DNA of 22,081 nt from CAZCFB01 sp964511535 (lineage in GTDB: Bacteria; Myxococcota_A; Polyangia; GCA-2747355; CAZCFB01): assembly GCA_964511535.1 (NCBI GenBank), contig CAZEFW010000161.1, positions 1-22,081 of the forward strand, in the 5' to 3' direction. How positions within the stretch are numbered: position 1 is the stretch's first letter; each line of letters begins with the position of its first letter. Both the position numbers and the translations under genes were made by a program. The notes under the pieces are model-generated. The model did not search any database. It was given only the letters and a program-made list of their open reading frames with translations, and was not told the origin of the DNA. Shown here one piece after another: positions 9,552-17,569 of this stretch.

Positions 9552-10435
9552 GAGCGTGGATGCTGACCAGCCTGGTGCTCCTGCTCGGCGCCTGCACCAC
9601 AGGCGAGGGGTGGGTCCGGGGCAAGCTGTGGGTGGAGAACTGCGACTCCGGCAAGGCGCTGGGCGACTCGCCAGGCCAGCAGGCCGACTACGACCTCGGC
9701 GCAGGGTTCTTCGCCGCCGAGACCCTGGAGGACTCCAACGCCTCGGTAAACCAGCGCCGAAACGGCCTGACCTTTCGCATCCAGGACACCAGCAACTGGC
9801 TCGAGGACGCCAACGGCATCGTGTTCCAGGTGCTCGACCTTCGCGCCGCCGCGCGGCTGTTCGCCAGGGGCGATCCCATCCCCGTGACCTACCGCGCCCC
9901 GCTGGCCGAAGCCGGCAAGAGCTCGGTGGACGACCTGGTGCGCGCGCGGCTCTACCTGTACACGATGTGTCCCCACTGCAAGGTGCCCAAGGTTGGCAGC
10001 TCCAGGCAGCTGGCCCTGTCACCGGCGGGGAGCGGCACCTCCACTGCCAGCTCGGGCCCCGATTGCTTTGTTCCCGCGACCAAGGAGCTGCCTGCCTGCC
10101 CCACCCTCACCAGCGCACAGAAGCAGAGCCTCCAGGCCATGTGCCAGGGCGACTTCAGCGACCAGAGCAGCAGGGCCCAGGTCCGGTCGCTGCTCGGGGC
10201 GCCATCGTCGTGCCTCTATCTCTGTGAGATCGGCAGCGCGCAGCGGGGCCAGGACCCGGCCACCCTGGACAAATTCCTCATCGAATACGGCGACCGGCTC
10301 GCCGGCTTCTTCTCCCTCGAGATCAGAGACGCCAGAGCGCTCAAGCTCGGCTCCTGCTCCAAGGTGATGGGGGAGATGCAGGGCATGTTCTCCTTCGAGG
10401 TGGCCCGCAACCGCGTGGCCCAGAGCTTTCCTTGA
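9548..10435 (+). CDS. Lipoprotein of unknown function, Cys-rich
   Basis: I take the ATG at 9548, which overlaps the previous stop (ATGA) and gives a short lipoprotein signal MRAWMLTSLVLLLGAC with lipidation Cys16; a GTG at 9539 is possible. The product is 295 residues. It has several further cysteines, among them a CPHC motif in YTMCPHCKVPK (about 140-150), an ACPTL and a CLYLC pair. CPHC occurs in thioredoxin-fold proteins such as DsbA, but here it is not near an N-terminal beta strand of such a fold, so I do not call a redox enzyme. The C-terminal third is helical and polar. I do not recognise a family. It sits between a SAM hydrolase and an RNA methyltransferase. Confidence 0.75.
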   Translation: MRAWMLTSLVLLLGACTTGEGWVRGKLWVENCDSGKALGDSPGQQADYDLGAGFFAAETLEDSNASVNQRRNGLTFRIQDTSNWLEDANGIVFQVLDLRAAARLFARGDPIPVTYRAPLAEAGKSSVDDLVRARLYLYTMCPHCKVPKVGSSRQLALSPAGSGTSTASSGPDCFVPATKELPACPTLTSAQKQSLQAMCQGDFSDQSSRAQVRSLLGAPSSCLYLCEIGSAQRGQDPATLDKFLIEYGDRLAGFFSLEIRDARALKLGSCSKVMGEMQGMFSFEVARNRVAQSFP

Positions 10436-11571
10436 TCGAGGTCACCTTCACCGAGCTCGCCTTCGGCGGCGACGCGGTGGGGCGGCTCCCGGACGGCAAG
10501 GTGTTGTTCGTGTCGGGTGGGGCCCCTGGTGACCGCGCCATGATCGAGCTGGTCCAGACCAAGCCATCGTTCGCCCGGGGCCGGATCGCCGAGCTCATGG
10601 AGCCGGGGCCCGGGCGCAGGGAGCCGCCCTGCCCGCTTGTGGGCGAGTGCGGCGGCTGCCAGTGGCAGCACCTGATCTACGACCGGCAGGTGGAGCTGAA
10701 GGCCGCCATGACCGAGGGCATCCTGGGCCGGGCCGGGGTCGATCTGGAGCAGCTGGTGCCCTCCCCGCGGGAGCTGTACTACAGGCGGCGCGCGCGCATG
10801 AGCTGGCGGGTGGGACCCGGCGGCGACCTGACCCTCGGCTTCGCCCGGGCGCGCTCCAAGGAGCTGGTGGATGTGCCGCGCTGCATGTTGCTGTCGCCGA
10901 CCCTGCACCAGGAGCACCAGGGGCTGCGCATGCGCCTCGCCCGGGAGCCAGCCGGCGCCAGCGGCACCCTGGTGATGGTGGAGGGGCACGACGGCCGCGT
11001 CTCCACCAGCCTGCGCGGCGTGGCGACGCAGACAGAGCCGGCGGAGGTGGAGCTGGCCCCGGAGCTGCTGGCCACGGCGGAGACCTTCACCCAGGCCAAC
11101 GAGGCACAGGAGAAACGCCTGCAGGAGACCATCACCGACCTGGTGCCTGACGGCGTCGGGCACGCCCTGGAACTATACGCCGGCGTGGGCGCCCTGACCC
11201 GGGCCCTGGCCCCTCGCTGCCGCCGCCTGGTGGCCACGGAGAAGACCCTGGTGGCTGCCGGCTTCCTGCGGCGCAACTTCGCCGACGCGAACGTGGAGGT
11301 CCGCGCGCAGGACGCGGCGCAGGCGCTCGAGCAGGGCGGGGCGTTCGATCTCGTCCTGCTCGACCCGCCCCGCGAGGGCGCCCGCGGTCTCGCCCCGGCC
11401 ATCGCCGCCACCGGCGCCTCGACGGTGATCTATGTCAGCTGCGATCCCATGACCCTAAAGCGGGACGCGGAGGCGTTGAGGGCGGAGGGGTTCGAGGCGG
11501 ACAGGGCGGTGGCGCTGGACATGATGCCAAACACCTACCATGTGGAGGTCGTGGCCCGGTTCGTGCGCTAA
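10432..11571 (+). CDS. rlmD-like: TrmA/RlmD-family RNA 5-methyluridine methyltransferase
   Basis: This 379-residue protein should methylate C5 of a uridine in 23S rRNA (or tRNA) with SAM. The start is TTG at 10432, overlapping the previous TGA as TTGA; residues 1-55 form a TRAM RNA-binding domain. A [4Fe-4S] site is predicted from Cys67, Cys73, Cys76 (CPLVGECGGCQWQH) and Cys151. The Rossmann methyltransferase part shows LELYAGVGALT (247-257), LLDPPREGA (309-317), the catalytic nucleophile Cys337 in YVSCDPMTL, and the general base Glu372 in YHVEVV. The length is slightly short but complete for RlmD/RumA relatives. The exact RNA target (U1939, U747 or tRNA U54) cannot be decided here. Confidence 0.9.
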   Translation: MIEVTFTELAFGGDAVGRLPDGKVLFVSGGAPGDRAMIELVQTKPSFARGRIAELMEPGPGRREPPCPLVGECGGCQWQHLIYDRQVELKAAMTEGILGRAGVDLEQLVPSPRELYYRRRARMSWRVGPGGDLTLGFARARSKELVDVPRCMLLSPTLHQEHQGLRMRLAREPAGASGTLVMVEGHDGRVSTSLRGVATQTEPAEVELAPELLATAETFTQANEAQEKRLQETITDLVPDGVGHALELYAGVGALTRALAPRCRRLVATEKTLVAAGFLRRNFADANVEVRAQDAAQALEQGGAFDLVLLDPPREGARGLAPAIAATGASTVIYVSCDPMTLKRDAEALRAEGFEADRAVALDMMPNTYHVEVVARFVR

Positions 11572-11592
11572 CCAGAGGCAATCTACCCTGAA

Positions 11593-11620
11593 GCCTGATG
11601 CCTGATGCCTGATGCCTGAG
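11593..11620. repeat. Heptamer microsatellite GCCTGAT, four copies
   Basis: Three perfect copies and one with a final mismatch (GCCTGAG) lie in the gap between two convergent genes (11572-11720). The rest of the gap is GC-rich, with a perfect hairpin GCCTCGC/GCGAGGC (11685-11691 with 11695-11701, loop TTC) and a bulged CTCC-GGC-GGAG stem around 11661-11675. No T run follows on either strand, so termination here is not clear. Confidence 0.7.
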
Positions 11621-11720
11621 GCCGCGAGCGCAGCGAGCAACGGTGCGCACGCGCCACGCGCCTCCGGCGGAGCGCGCCGTGCTCGCCTCGCTTCGCGAGG
11701 CTCCGCGATGAAGCGGCGCG

Positions 11721-14582
11721 CTACTTTTTAATCGTCAGCCAGTACGGCCAGTACGGGCTGTAGTTGGTGGATCCGCTGCTCTCCACCCCCACCACGAACT
11801 TGTACTCGCCGTAGCGCGGCGGCATGACGTAGTTGCCGCGGAAGCACACCGTGCCGCCCGAGCCCGAGGTCTTGGCCCACACCAGCCCGTCCGGCTTCTT
11901 GTCCGGCACCGGGTTCTTGGTGTTGTTGTTCCAGCGGTCCCGGTATGAATAGACACGCAGCTGGTAGGTCTTGCCCTTGGGCGATGTGAGGCAGATTGAT
12001 GCGCCCCAGGCGGTGTCCACCAGGTAGTAGTCGCGGTCCACCGCCGACGACAGGTAGCTGTAGAAGTCCCCCTTGGAGGTGAGCGCCGAGGGGATCTGCA
12101 GGTAGCGGTCCGGCAGCCCGTCCTTGTTGACGTCCGTGCCCTCGTTGGGCTCGTGGTTGTCCCACTGGAACGTGCGGTTGAACAGGGTGAAGTGAGGCGG
12201 CAGGCTGCTCGCCTTGTTCCAGGTCGACTTGCCGAGCTGGTGGCAGTAGATGCTGCCGTTGGCGTCGGCGGAGATCACCTCCAGCCGGCCGTCGGCGTTG
12301 ATGTCCCACAGGGAGCGCGGGATGATCCAGTTGGCCCCGACCTTCAGCCGCGAGCCGACGTTCTCGGCGAACGCCTTCTGCTTCTTGTCCCACAGGTAGA
12401 GCCGCAGCTGGTTGCCGCTGCGGTACACCCGGTCCGGGTAGCCGTCGTTATTGACGTCGAACAGCCCCAGGTACGAGACCAGGGCGCCGTGGCCCTCGGG
12501 CGTGCCGTCCCGGTCAACGTCGGTGGTGTTGGCCCACAGGTTGGCCGAGCTGGTGGAGCCGGCCACGGTGGCCTGCCCCTTGAGGTTGTAGCGCCAGTAG
12601 CGGTAGTGCCCCGGGTTGTTGAAGTTCTTCTTGTTGGAGCTGAAGTAGAGCACCTGTGCGCGGATCTCGCCGCCGATGCGGTACAGGGCGGTGACCCCGC
12701 CCGGGTAAAAGCTGCTGTAGGCGGTGTTGAAGCAGTTGGAGCAGTGGGCGGTGCTGGCCAGGGTGTTCCAGTTGGTGAACCGCCGGGTGAAGATATGCCC
12801 GCCCCAGACATGGGGCGAGTAGGACTGGGGGTAGCCGTTGCCGAACAGGTACTCCGAATCGCCATCGCCGTCCAGGTCCACCAGCGCCCGGCCGTCCCAG
12901 TACTCGCACACGCCGTCGGGGTCAGCGATTGAGACCACGCGCTGGATCTCGGAGCCCGGCGTGGCGGCCTTGTTGAAGCGGAAGATCTTGGTCCCCGCGC
13001 TGGCCTGGCACCAGGTGGAGGTGAAGAACTCGGGCACCCCGTCGTTGTCCAGGTCCTTAGACATGAAGGAGCTGGCGTCGTACACCCCGTCCTTGCCCAC
13101 GTACTCTTTGACCGTCTTTCCGCTCAGCTTGTAGAACCGAGGCACGCTGCCGTTGCCGGTGAGCACCTCGAGGCTCTGGGTCGCCACGCCGAAGGTCTTG
13201 GTGTCGTCGATGTCGGCCACCACGGCGATGCGCCGGCTGAAGTTGTACTTCTGCTTGCTGAAGGCGTGCAGGGCGTTGCCCTTGGGGTCGAGGATGGCGA
13301 AGCCGAAGTTGTCCTGCACCAGGATCTCTCGCTGCCCGTCGCCGTTGAGGTCCACCGTGGGCGCGGCCACGTTGCCGTAGGCGGCCTGGAGCTTGTAGGG
13401 CCCCGTCTGCCAGGCGCCCGGGCAGGTGGTGAAGCAGAGCCGGTCGGTGAAGCCGTCGCAGTTGTTGTCCTTGCCGTCGCCGCACTTGGTCGGCGCGCCG
13501 GGGTAGACCGTCACGTCGGAGTCGTCGCAGTCCCAGTCGTAGCTGCCGTTGCCGTCGGCGTCCACGGGCACGGTCCAGCCCACCGGCACCTTGCAGTTCT
13601 TCTGGCTCAGGGCGTTCTTGGACGCGAACCCGTCGCCGTCGTTGTCCTTGTAGATGGTGATCAGCTTCAGGTTGTCGTCCTTGATGCCGTTGCAGTCGTC
13701 GTCGGCGCCGTTGCACTGCTCGGTGGCCTTGGGGTGGATCATCTTGTTGTAATCGTTGCAGTCCCCCGCGTTCTCCACGTAGCCCTTGGGCGCGGTGCAC
13801 GCCTGCTGCCAGGCCGGCCCGCCGTAGCCGTCGCCGTCGTTGTCCTTGAAGTAGACCTTCTTGGTCAGCCCCTCATCCTTGAACCCGTTGCAGTTGTCGT
13901 CCACCTCGTTGCACACCTCGGTGGCGCCCGGGTTGATCGCCGAGTTGTTGTCGTTGCAGTCGCCGGTGAGCGAGACGAAGCCGGTGGGCGCGATGCAGTC
14001 CTTGACCGTGGACTGCGAGCCGTACCCGTCGCCGTCGTTGTCCTTGTAGAAGATGTTCTGGGTGATCCCCTCGTCGATGAAGTAGTTGCAATTGTCGTCC
14101 TTCTTGTTGCACTTCTCCTTGGCGCCGGGGTGGATCTCCTTGTTGGTGTCGTCGCAGTCGCCGCCCTGCTTGGCGTACCCCTTGGGTGGAGCGCAGGCGA
14201 AGGTGGTCTTCTTGCTGTCGCCGTAGCCGTCGCCATCGCCGTCGAGGTAGAACGTCTTGGGCGAGCACGCGTCCGGGGGCAGGATATCCGGCGCCAGCTG
14301 GTCCGGCTGGAGCATGTCGGGCTGGGTCTGGTCCGGCTGCGGGCTCGCGTCCGGCAGGGCCATGTCCACCAGGGGCATGTCGCTCCCCGGCCCCGCGTCA
14401 TGGTCCACGAACTGGTCGGGCGGGGACCAGGTGTCGGGCAGGCCGCCCTCCCCTGTCCCGGTGCCGATGTCCTGCGCGCCGCCGCCAGCGTCGGAGCCGA
14501 CCGGAGTACGGGCCTCGTCGCAAGCGCCGAGCAGCAAAACGAAGGTGGTGAGGATCGTGAGGGCTCCAGACGTTCGGCTCAT
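11721..14582 (-). CDS. Large lipoprotein with four MopE-type metal-binding repeats and FG-GAP/VCBS-like domain
   Basis: This 953-residue protein has a lipoprotein signal with Cys21 (LLLGAC). Residues 50-106 are a Pro-Asp-rich linker with repeated QPD/LAPD/PPD units. Four repeats of about 65 residues follow at roughly 108-172, 173-238, 239-305 and 306-383, each with D-x-D-G-D-G-Y/F, a Cys, G-D-C-D/N-D, and C-x-x-x-D-D/N-N-C-D/N-G/Y. This is the putative metal-binding repeat also seen around Methylococcus MopE, likely binding Ca2+ and stabilised by disulfides. The remainder carries FG-GAP/VCBS-like Asp motifs (LNGDGQREI, DLDNDGVPEFF, DLDGDGDSEY, DVNNDGYPD, DINADGRLEV), consistent with a beta-propeller, and a C-terminal beta domain. 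It is the second gene of an operon, overlapping the glycosidase stop by 4 nt. It probably sits on the outer surface. The ligand is unknown. Confidence 0.87.
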   Translation of the reverse strand: MSRTSGALTILTTFVLLLGACDEARTPVGSDAGGGAQDIGTGTGEGGLPDTWSPPDQFVDHDAGPGSDMPLVDMALPDASPQPDQTQPDMLQPDQLAPDILPPDACSPKTFYLDGDGDGYGDSKKTTFACAPPKGYAKQGGDCDDTNKEIHPGAKEKCNKKDDNCNYFIDEGITQNIFYKDNDGDGYGSQSTVKDCIAPTGFVSLTGDCNDNNSAINPGATEVCNEVDDNCNGFKDEGLTKKVYFKDNDGDGYGGPAWQQACTAPKGYVENAGDCNDYNKMIHPKATEQCNGADDDCNGIKDDNLKLITIYKDNDGDGFASKNALSQKNCKVPVGWTVPVDADGNGSYDWDCDDSDVTVYPGAPTKCGDGKDNNCDGFTDRLCFTTCPGAWQTGPYKLQAAYGNVAAPTVDLNGDGQREILVQDNFGFAILDPKGNALHAFSKQKYNFSRRIAVVADIDDTKTFGVATQSLEVLTGNGSVPRFYKLSGKTVKEYVGKDGVYDASSFMSKDLDNDGVPEFFTSTWCQASAGTKIFRFNKAATPGSEIQRVVSIADPDGVCEYWDGRALVDLDGDGDSEYLFGNGYPQSYSPHVWGGHIFTRRFTNWNTLASTAHCSNCFNTAYSSFYPGGVTALYRIGGEIRAQVLYFSSNKKNFNNPGHYRYWRYNLKGQATVAGSTSSANLWANTTDVDRDGTPEGHGALVSYLGLFDVNNDGYPDRVYRSGNQLRLYLWDKKQKAFAENVGSRLKVGANWIIPRSLWDINADGRLEVISADANGSIYCHQLGKSTWNKASSLPPHFTLFNRTFQWDNHEPNEGTDVNKDGLPDRYLQIPSALTSKGDFYSYLSSAVDRDYYLVDTAWGASICLTSPKGKTYQLRVYSYRDRWNNNTKNPVPDKKPDGLVWAKTSGSGGTVCFRGNYVMPPRYGEYKFVVGVESSGSTNYSPYWPYWLTIKK

Positions 14583-16120
14583 GGCCTCCTCCTTGTAACA
14601 AATAGTCCAATCATGATGATCAAGATAAGCGCCCCGCGCCCGCCGCCCCCCGTGGAGACCGCGCAGGCCCCGCCGGCGCCGCCGGCTGGCGGCGTGGCAG
14701 CGTCAGCCCCCGGCTTCGACGCCCCGTCCTTGCCGCCCGCCTTGCCGTCCTTCTTGGGCCCGGTGCCGCCCTTGTCCTTCTTGGGCCCTGGCCCGCCCTT
14801 GTCCAGCTTGGGCCCTGGCCCGCCCTTGTCCAGCTTGGGCCCTGGCCCGCCCTTGTCCAGCTTCGGCCCCGGCCCGCCCTTGTCCAGCTTCGGCTTCCCG
14901 GCGTCGGGCTTGGGCGTCCCGCCAGGCGTCTCGGTGGGATCGGACGCCGACGAGCAGCCGGTGTCCTGGGGGTAGTCGATCTTCTTGTCGCCGTCGTTGT
15001 CCAGGCCGTCGTTGCAGTCGGTGCCGCTGCCGCCGAACTTGGGCTGGTTGGCCAGCGCCTTCTTCATGAACCCCCACACCGGCTTCTGCTTGTAAGACCC
15101 GGGCCATTTCTGCCCCGAGCCGCTGTTGCGCACCGCCATGCCCCACTTGTCGGCGATGTTGTTGTCGTCGACGATCTCGTAGAAGAAGGTCGCCGTGTAC
15201 CAGGAGCGTTTGAGCTGCTCCTCCAGCACCCGGCGGTAGTAGGTCACCTGCTCGCCGGTCTTCTTACTGTCCCCCACCGGCGCCTTGTAGCCGGTCTCGG
15301 TCATCCAGAGCGGGATGTGGGTCACCTTGTTGTCCTGCATCACCTCGTAGGGCGCCTTGGCCCCGATGAGCACCCCGAAGCACCGGCGCCCCTTCTCCAG
15401 ATCATGCTCGTAATAGTCTCCGCCCGGGCAGGCCGGCACATAGTTCGGCTTGATCTCGTGGAACGCCGCGTAGTTGTGCCAGGTGATGATGTCGTACATC
15501 AGCCCGGCCTTCTTCAGCGCCTTGAGCGACGCGTCGAACCAGGACGCGTGGATCTTGCCCACGCTGGCCAGCTCGGGCCCGAGCACCTTGCACGACGGGC
15601 AGCCGGCCTTGATCCCCTTGATCCCCTCCAGCACGATGCGGTTGATCCAGATGTTCTTGTCCGTTGTCTCGAGGAAGTCCAGGTTCGGCTCGTTCCACAG
15701 CCCCCAGTGGGTGATCTTGCCCTTGTAGCGCGCTGCGGCCACCTGGCAGAACTTCTGGTATTCGCCCGCCTTGGGCGTGTCGTTGTGGGTCTTGCCGTCC
15801 TTGTTCTGGTGAGCCGGATCCTTGGCCCACGCAGGGCCATAGCCGATGGTGGGGAACACCTTGAGGCCCCGGGCGATGGCGTTGTTGATGATCTTGTCGA
15901 ACAGCGTCCAGTTGTACTTGCCCTTGGACGGCTCGGCCTGGAACCAGTTGAAATCGATGCGGACCCACGGCACGCCCAGCGCCTTGGCAGCGTCCAGCAC
16001 GTCATCCGCGGGCTGGTGGGTGTTGAGCCCCACGAAGTTGGTTGGCGCGGCCATGGCGGTCGAGCCCATCCAGATCAACGCCAGCGCGGCGAGGGAGGAG
16101 ATACAGATCGTTCTTAGCAT
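14579..16120 (-). CDS. Secreted clan-A-like glycoside hydrolase with MYXO-CTERM-type sorting tail
   Basis: This 513-residue protein has a signal peptide cut near AMA-AP (about 25). A TIM-barrel domain (26-360) begins with FVGLNTHQ and RIDFNWFQ. It has the proton donor Glu144 in GLWNEPN and the predicted nucleophile Glu275 in LWMTETGY, the arrangement of retaining clan GH-A enzymes (GH39- or GH5-like). The substrate is not clear. Next comes a short Ca-binding-like motif DCNDGLDNDGDKKIDYP (368-384), a Lys-Gly-Pro linker with repeats of KLDKGGPGP (411-460), and a tail GGACAVS, hydrophobic ALILIIMIGLF and RRR, matching the MYXO-CTERM sorting pattern. The protein is therefore probably processed by a myxosortase-like protease and anchored at the surface. 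It is the first gene of a minus-strand operon. The ribosome binding site (GGCGGA close to ATG) is weak. Confidence 0.85.
   Translation of the reverse strand: MLRTICISSLAALALIWMGSTAMAAPTNFVGLNTHQPADDVLDAAKALGVPWVRIDFNWFQAEPSKGKYNWTLFDKIINNAIARGLKVFPTIGYGPAWAKDPAHQNKDGKTHNDTPKAGEYQKFCQVAAARYKGKITHWGLWNEPNLDFLETTDKNIWINRIVLEGIKGIKAGCPSCKVLGPELASVGKIHASWFDASLKALKKAGLMYDIITWHNYAAFHEIKPNYVPACPGGDYYEHDLEKGRRCFGVLIGAKAPYEVMQDNKVTHIPLWMTETGYKAPVGDSKKTGEQVTYYRRVLEEQLKRSWYTATFFYEIVDDNNIADKWGMAVRNSGSGQKWPGSYKQKPVWGFMKKALANQPKFGGSGTDCNDGLDNDGDKKIDYPQDTGCSSASDPTETPGGTPKPDAGKPKLDKGGPGPKLDKGGPGPKLDKGGPGPKLDKGGPGPKKDKGGTGPKKDGKAGGKDGASKPGADAATPPAGGAGGACAVSTGGGGRGALILIIMIGLFVTRRRP
14585..14594 (-). promoter_or_regulatory. 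Ribosome binding site embedded in upstream coding sequence
   Basis: AAGGAGGAGG on the minus strand lies two bases before the ATG (14582) of the MopE-type gene. It is formed by the last Arg codons of the preceding glycosidase gene (three consecutive AGG), which then stops in an ATGA overlap. Translational coupling is likely. Confidence 0.8.
14754..14888 (-). repeat. 27-bp tandem repeat, five units, encoding a Lys-Gly-Pro linker
   Basis: Units start at 14754, 14781, 14808, 14835 and 14862. The middle three are almost identical in DNA; the outer ones differ at a few bases. Each unit codes nine residues of the linker (KLDKGGPGP or a close variant) between the catalytic domain and the sorting tail. 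The near identity suggests recent slippage and a length that may vary between strains. Confidence 0.9.
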
Positions 16121-16160
16121 TCCGCCAGGGTATCACGGGACGCATGGCTCCTGATACCGG

Positions 16161-16197
16161 CTGTCGCGACAGGCGCGCTCCCCGGGCCGGGTATAAT
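16161..16197 (+). promoter_or_regulatory. Perfect 12-bp palindrome beside a TATAAT -10
   Basis: CTGTCGCGACAG (16161-16172) is its own reverse complement and lies in the 106-bp gap between divergent genes. TATAAT at 16192-16197 is a perfect -10 for the gene at 16227. The palindrome covers the place where its -35 would be, and no TTGACA-like element is seen. It could be a repressor or activator site acting on one or both directions; no known regulator is recognised. Confidence 0.45.
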
Positions 16198-16226
16198 GCA
16201 GAGGAAGATCCAGGGGGTGCCACAAG

Positions 16227-17495
16227 ATGACCGATCCGATGCCCCGCTCGAAGCTCCGGCTCCTCGGCGCGCTGCTCTGCCTGCTCGCCCCGGCGCTCGC
16301 GGCCTGCCCCACTGAGCCGACCCGCCACAGCCTGCCAGGACCTGGACCGCTGCCCGTGTGCCCGCTGGAGATCGACATCGACGCCCCCATCGCCCAGGTG
16401 GGCACGGTCCCGGGGGCCCTGGTGTCTGGGGATCACCTGTGGCTGGCGTGGAACGATCAGCACGGCATGTCCCAGGAAGGCCCGTACCGCTATCGCATCG
16501 CCGCGGGGCGCGTGCCTCTCGGCGGCGGCCCACTCGAGCCGCTCGGCCCCCTGGCCATCCCCCACGGCAACCTGCAGCGGCCCCAGCTCGCGGCCACGGG
16601 CCAGGGGGAGGTGCTGCTCGCCCTGCGCCGCCACCCCAGCGGAGAGGTGAACGCCGTCATGGAGGTCGCCCGGTTGAGGGTGGCCGGGGGCCGCCCCTCC
16701 CCGGGCGAGCCGCAGGTGCTGAGCGATCCTCGCCTGTCGGCTCGGGACGGCATCGCCGTGACCGGTCCGTCGGGCGCCGCGCTGGTCTGGGCGGCTGGCC
16801 CGCACATGAAGAGTCAGCACATCTTCTTCCGTATGCTGAGCGGATCAGCGCCCGGGCAGGCATCACCTGCCATCAACCTCGTGCGAACGGACCACGGCGT
16901 CTTCAACTACGAGGCGGCGTCCACCCCCTCGGGCTTCGTGGTGGCCTGGACCGACGACCTGAACAGGCGGCTGCGGGTCGTGGCCCTCTCGCCGGGGCCC
17001 TGGCCGCGGGTCCTGTGGCGGCGATCCATGCCCGAGGAGACGCTGTCGGACAACGGGGTGCTGGTCGGCGCCGTGGGCGAGGCGGACGGAACGATCCTCC
17101 TGGTGCTCCGCACCTGGCACGAGTCCCAGCGCCAGGTGCGCGTGGTGCGGTTCACGCGACATGGCCGCCGCCTGCCGGATCTGCTGGTGGCGCCGGCCTG
17201 GATTACCGAGGCCGCCATCTCCTCTGACGGGTTCACCTGGGTCCAGGCGGACGAGGGCTCCAGCCCGATCCGGCTCTGCGTGCGGCGCCACCTGCTGGAC
17301 GGCGCCGAGGCCGCCCCGCCCGCCTGCTCCGTGGTGCCTTCCAAGCCTGCGCGGGAGGAGGGGAGGCTCTTCTGGCATGACCGCGGGCTGTACCACGCCG
17401 CCAACGACTGGCACGACGGAAGCTTCGAGATCCGCTTGCGCCGCTGGCAGTGCGCGCCCAGGAAGGCTCGACTAACGCAAAAAGCTTCAAAATAA
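16227..17495 (+). CDS. Lipoprotein of unknown function, propeller-like
   Basis: This 422-residue protein has a lipoprotein signal ending ALAAC (Cys27). ATG 16239 (MPRSKLRLL) is an alternative start with a better-shaped signal; the ribosome binding site is weak for both. The mature part has recurrent beta-strand pairs with W-x-x-D/N and alternating hydrophobic patterns (LVSGDHLWLAWND, SGFVVAWTDD, DGTILLVLRTW, SSDGFTWVQAD, EGRLFWHDRGLYHA), spaced as in a beta-propeller. No catalytic motif or known family is recognised. Codon use is typical of its neighbours. It is transcribed divergently from the glycosidase operon. Confidence 0.75.
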   Translation: MTDPMPRSKLRLLGALLCLLAPALAACPTEPTRHSLPGPGPLPVCPLEIDIDAPIAQVGTVPGALVSGDHLWLAWNDQHGMSQEGPYRYRIAAGRVPLGGGPLEPLGPLAIPHGNLQRPQLAATGQGEVLLALRRHPSGEVNAVMEVARLRVAGGRPSPGEPQVLSDPRLSARDGIAVTGPSGAALVWAAGPHMKSQHIFFRMLSGSAPGQASPAINLVRTDHGVFNYEAASTPSGFVVAWTDDLNRRLRVVALSPGPWPRVLWRRSMPEETLSDNGVLVGAVGEADGTILLVLRTWHESQRQVRVVRFTRHGRRLPDLLVAPAWITEAAISSDGFTWVQADEGSSPIRLCVRRHLLDGAEAAPPACSVVPSKPAREEGRLFWHDRGLYHAANDWHDGSFEIRLRRWQCAPRKARLTQKASK

Positions 17496-17569
17496 TTGGA
17501 CTATTCCGCAATTCGCCCGCAAGAGCCCGCCTGCACGCGCTGGCCCCCACAGTACCGGCCCTGGAGCCC

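Noticed and set aside
13266..14975. Open frame of 569 codons on the plus strand, antisense to the MopE-type and glycosidase genes
   Set aside because: Its Val/Gly/Ala-rich repeats arise from the complement of the Asp-rich repeats; the minus-strand genes have signals, domains and ribosome binding sites.
17495..17505. ATTGGACTATT here and its inverse at 14601-14611 as a dispersed element
   Set aside because: Only 11 bp match, and the other copy is inside coding sequence (Ile-Gly-Leu-Phe); chance is a sufficient explanation.
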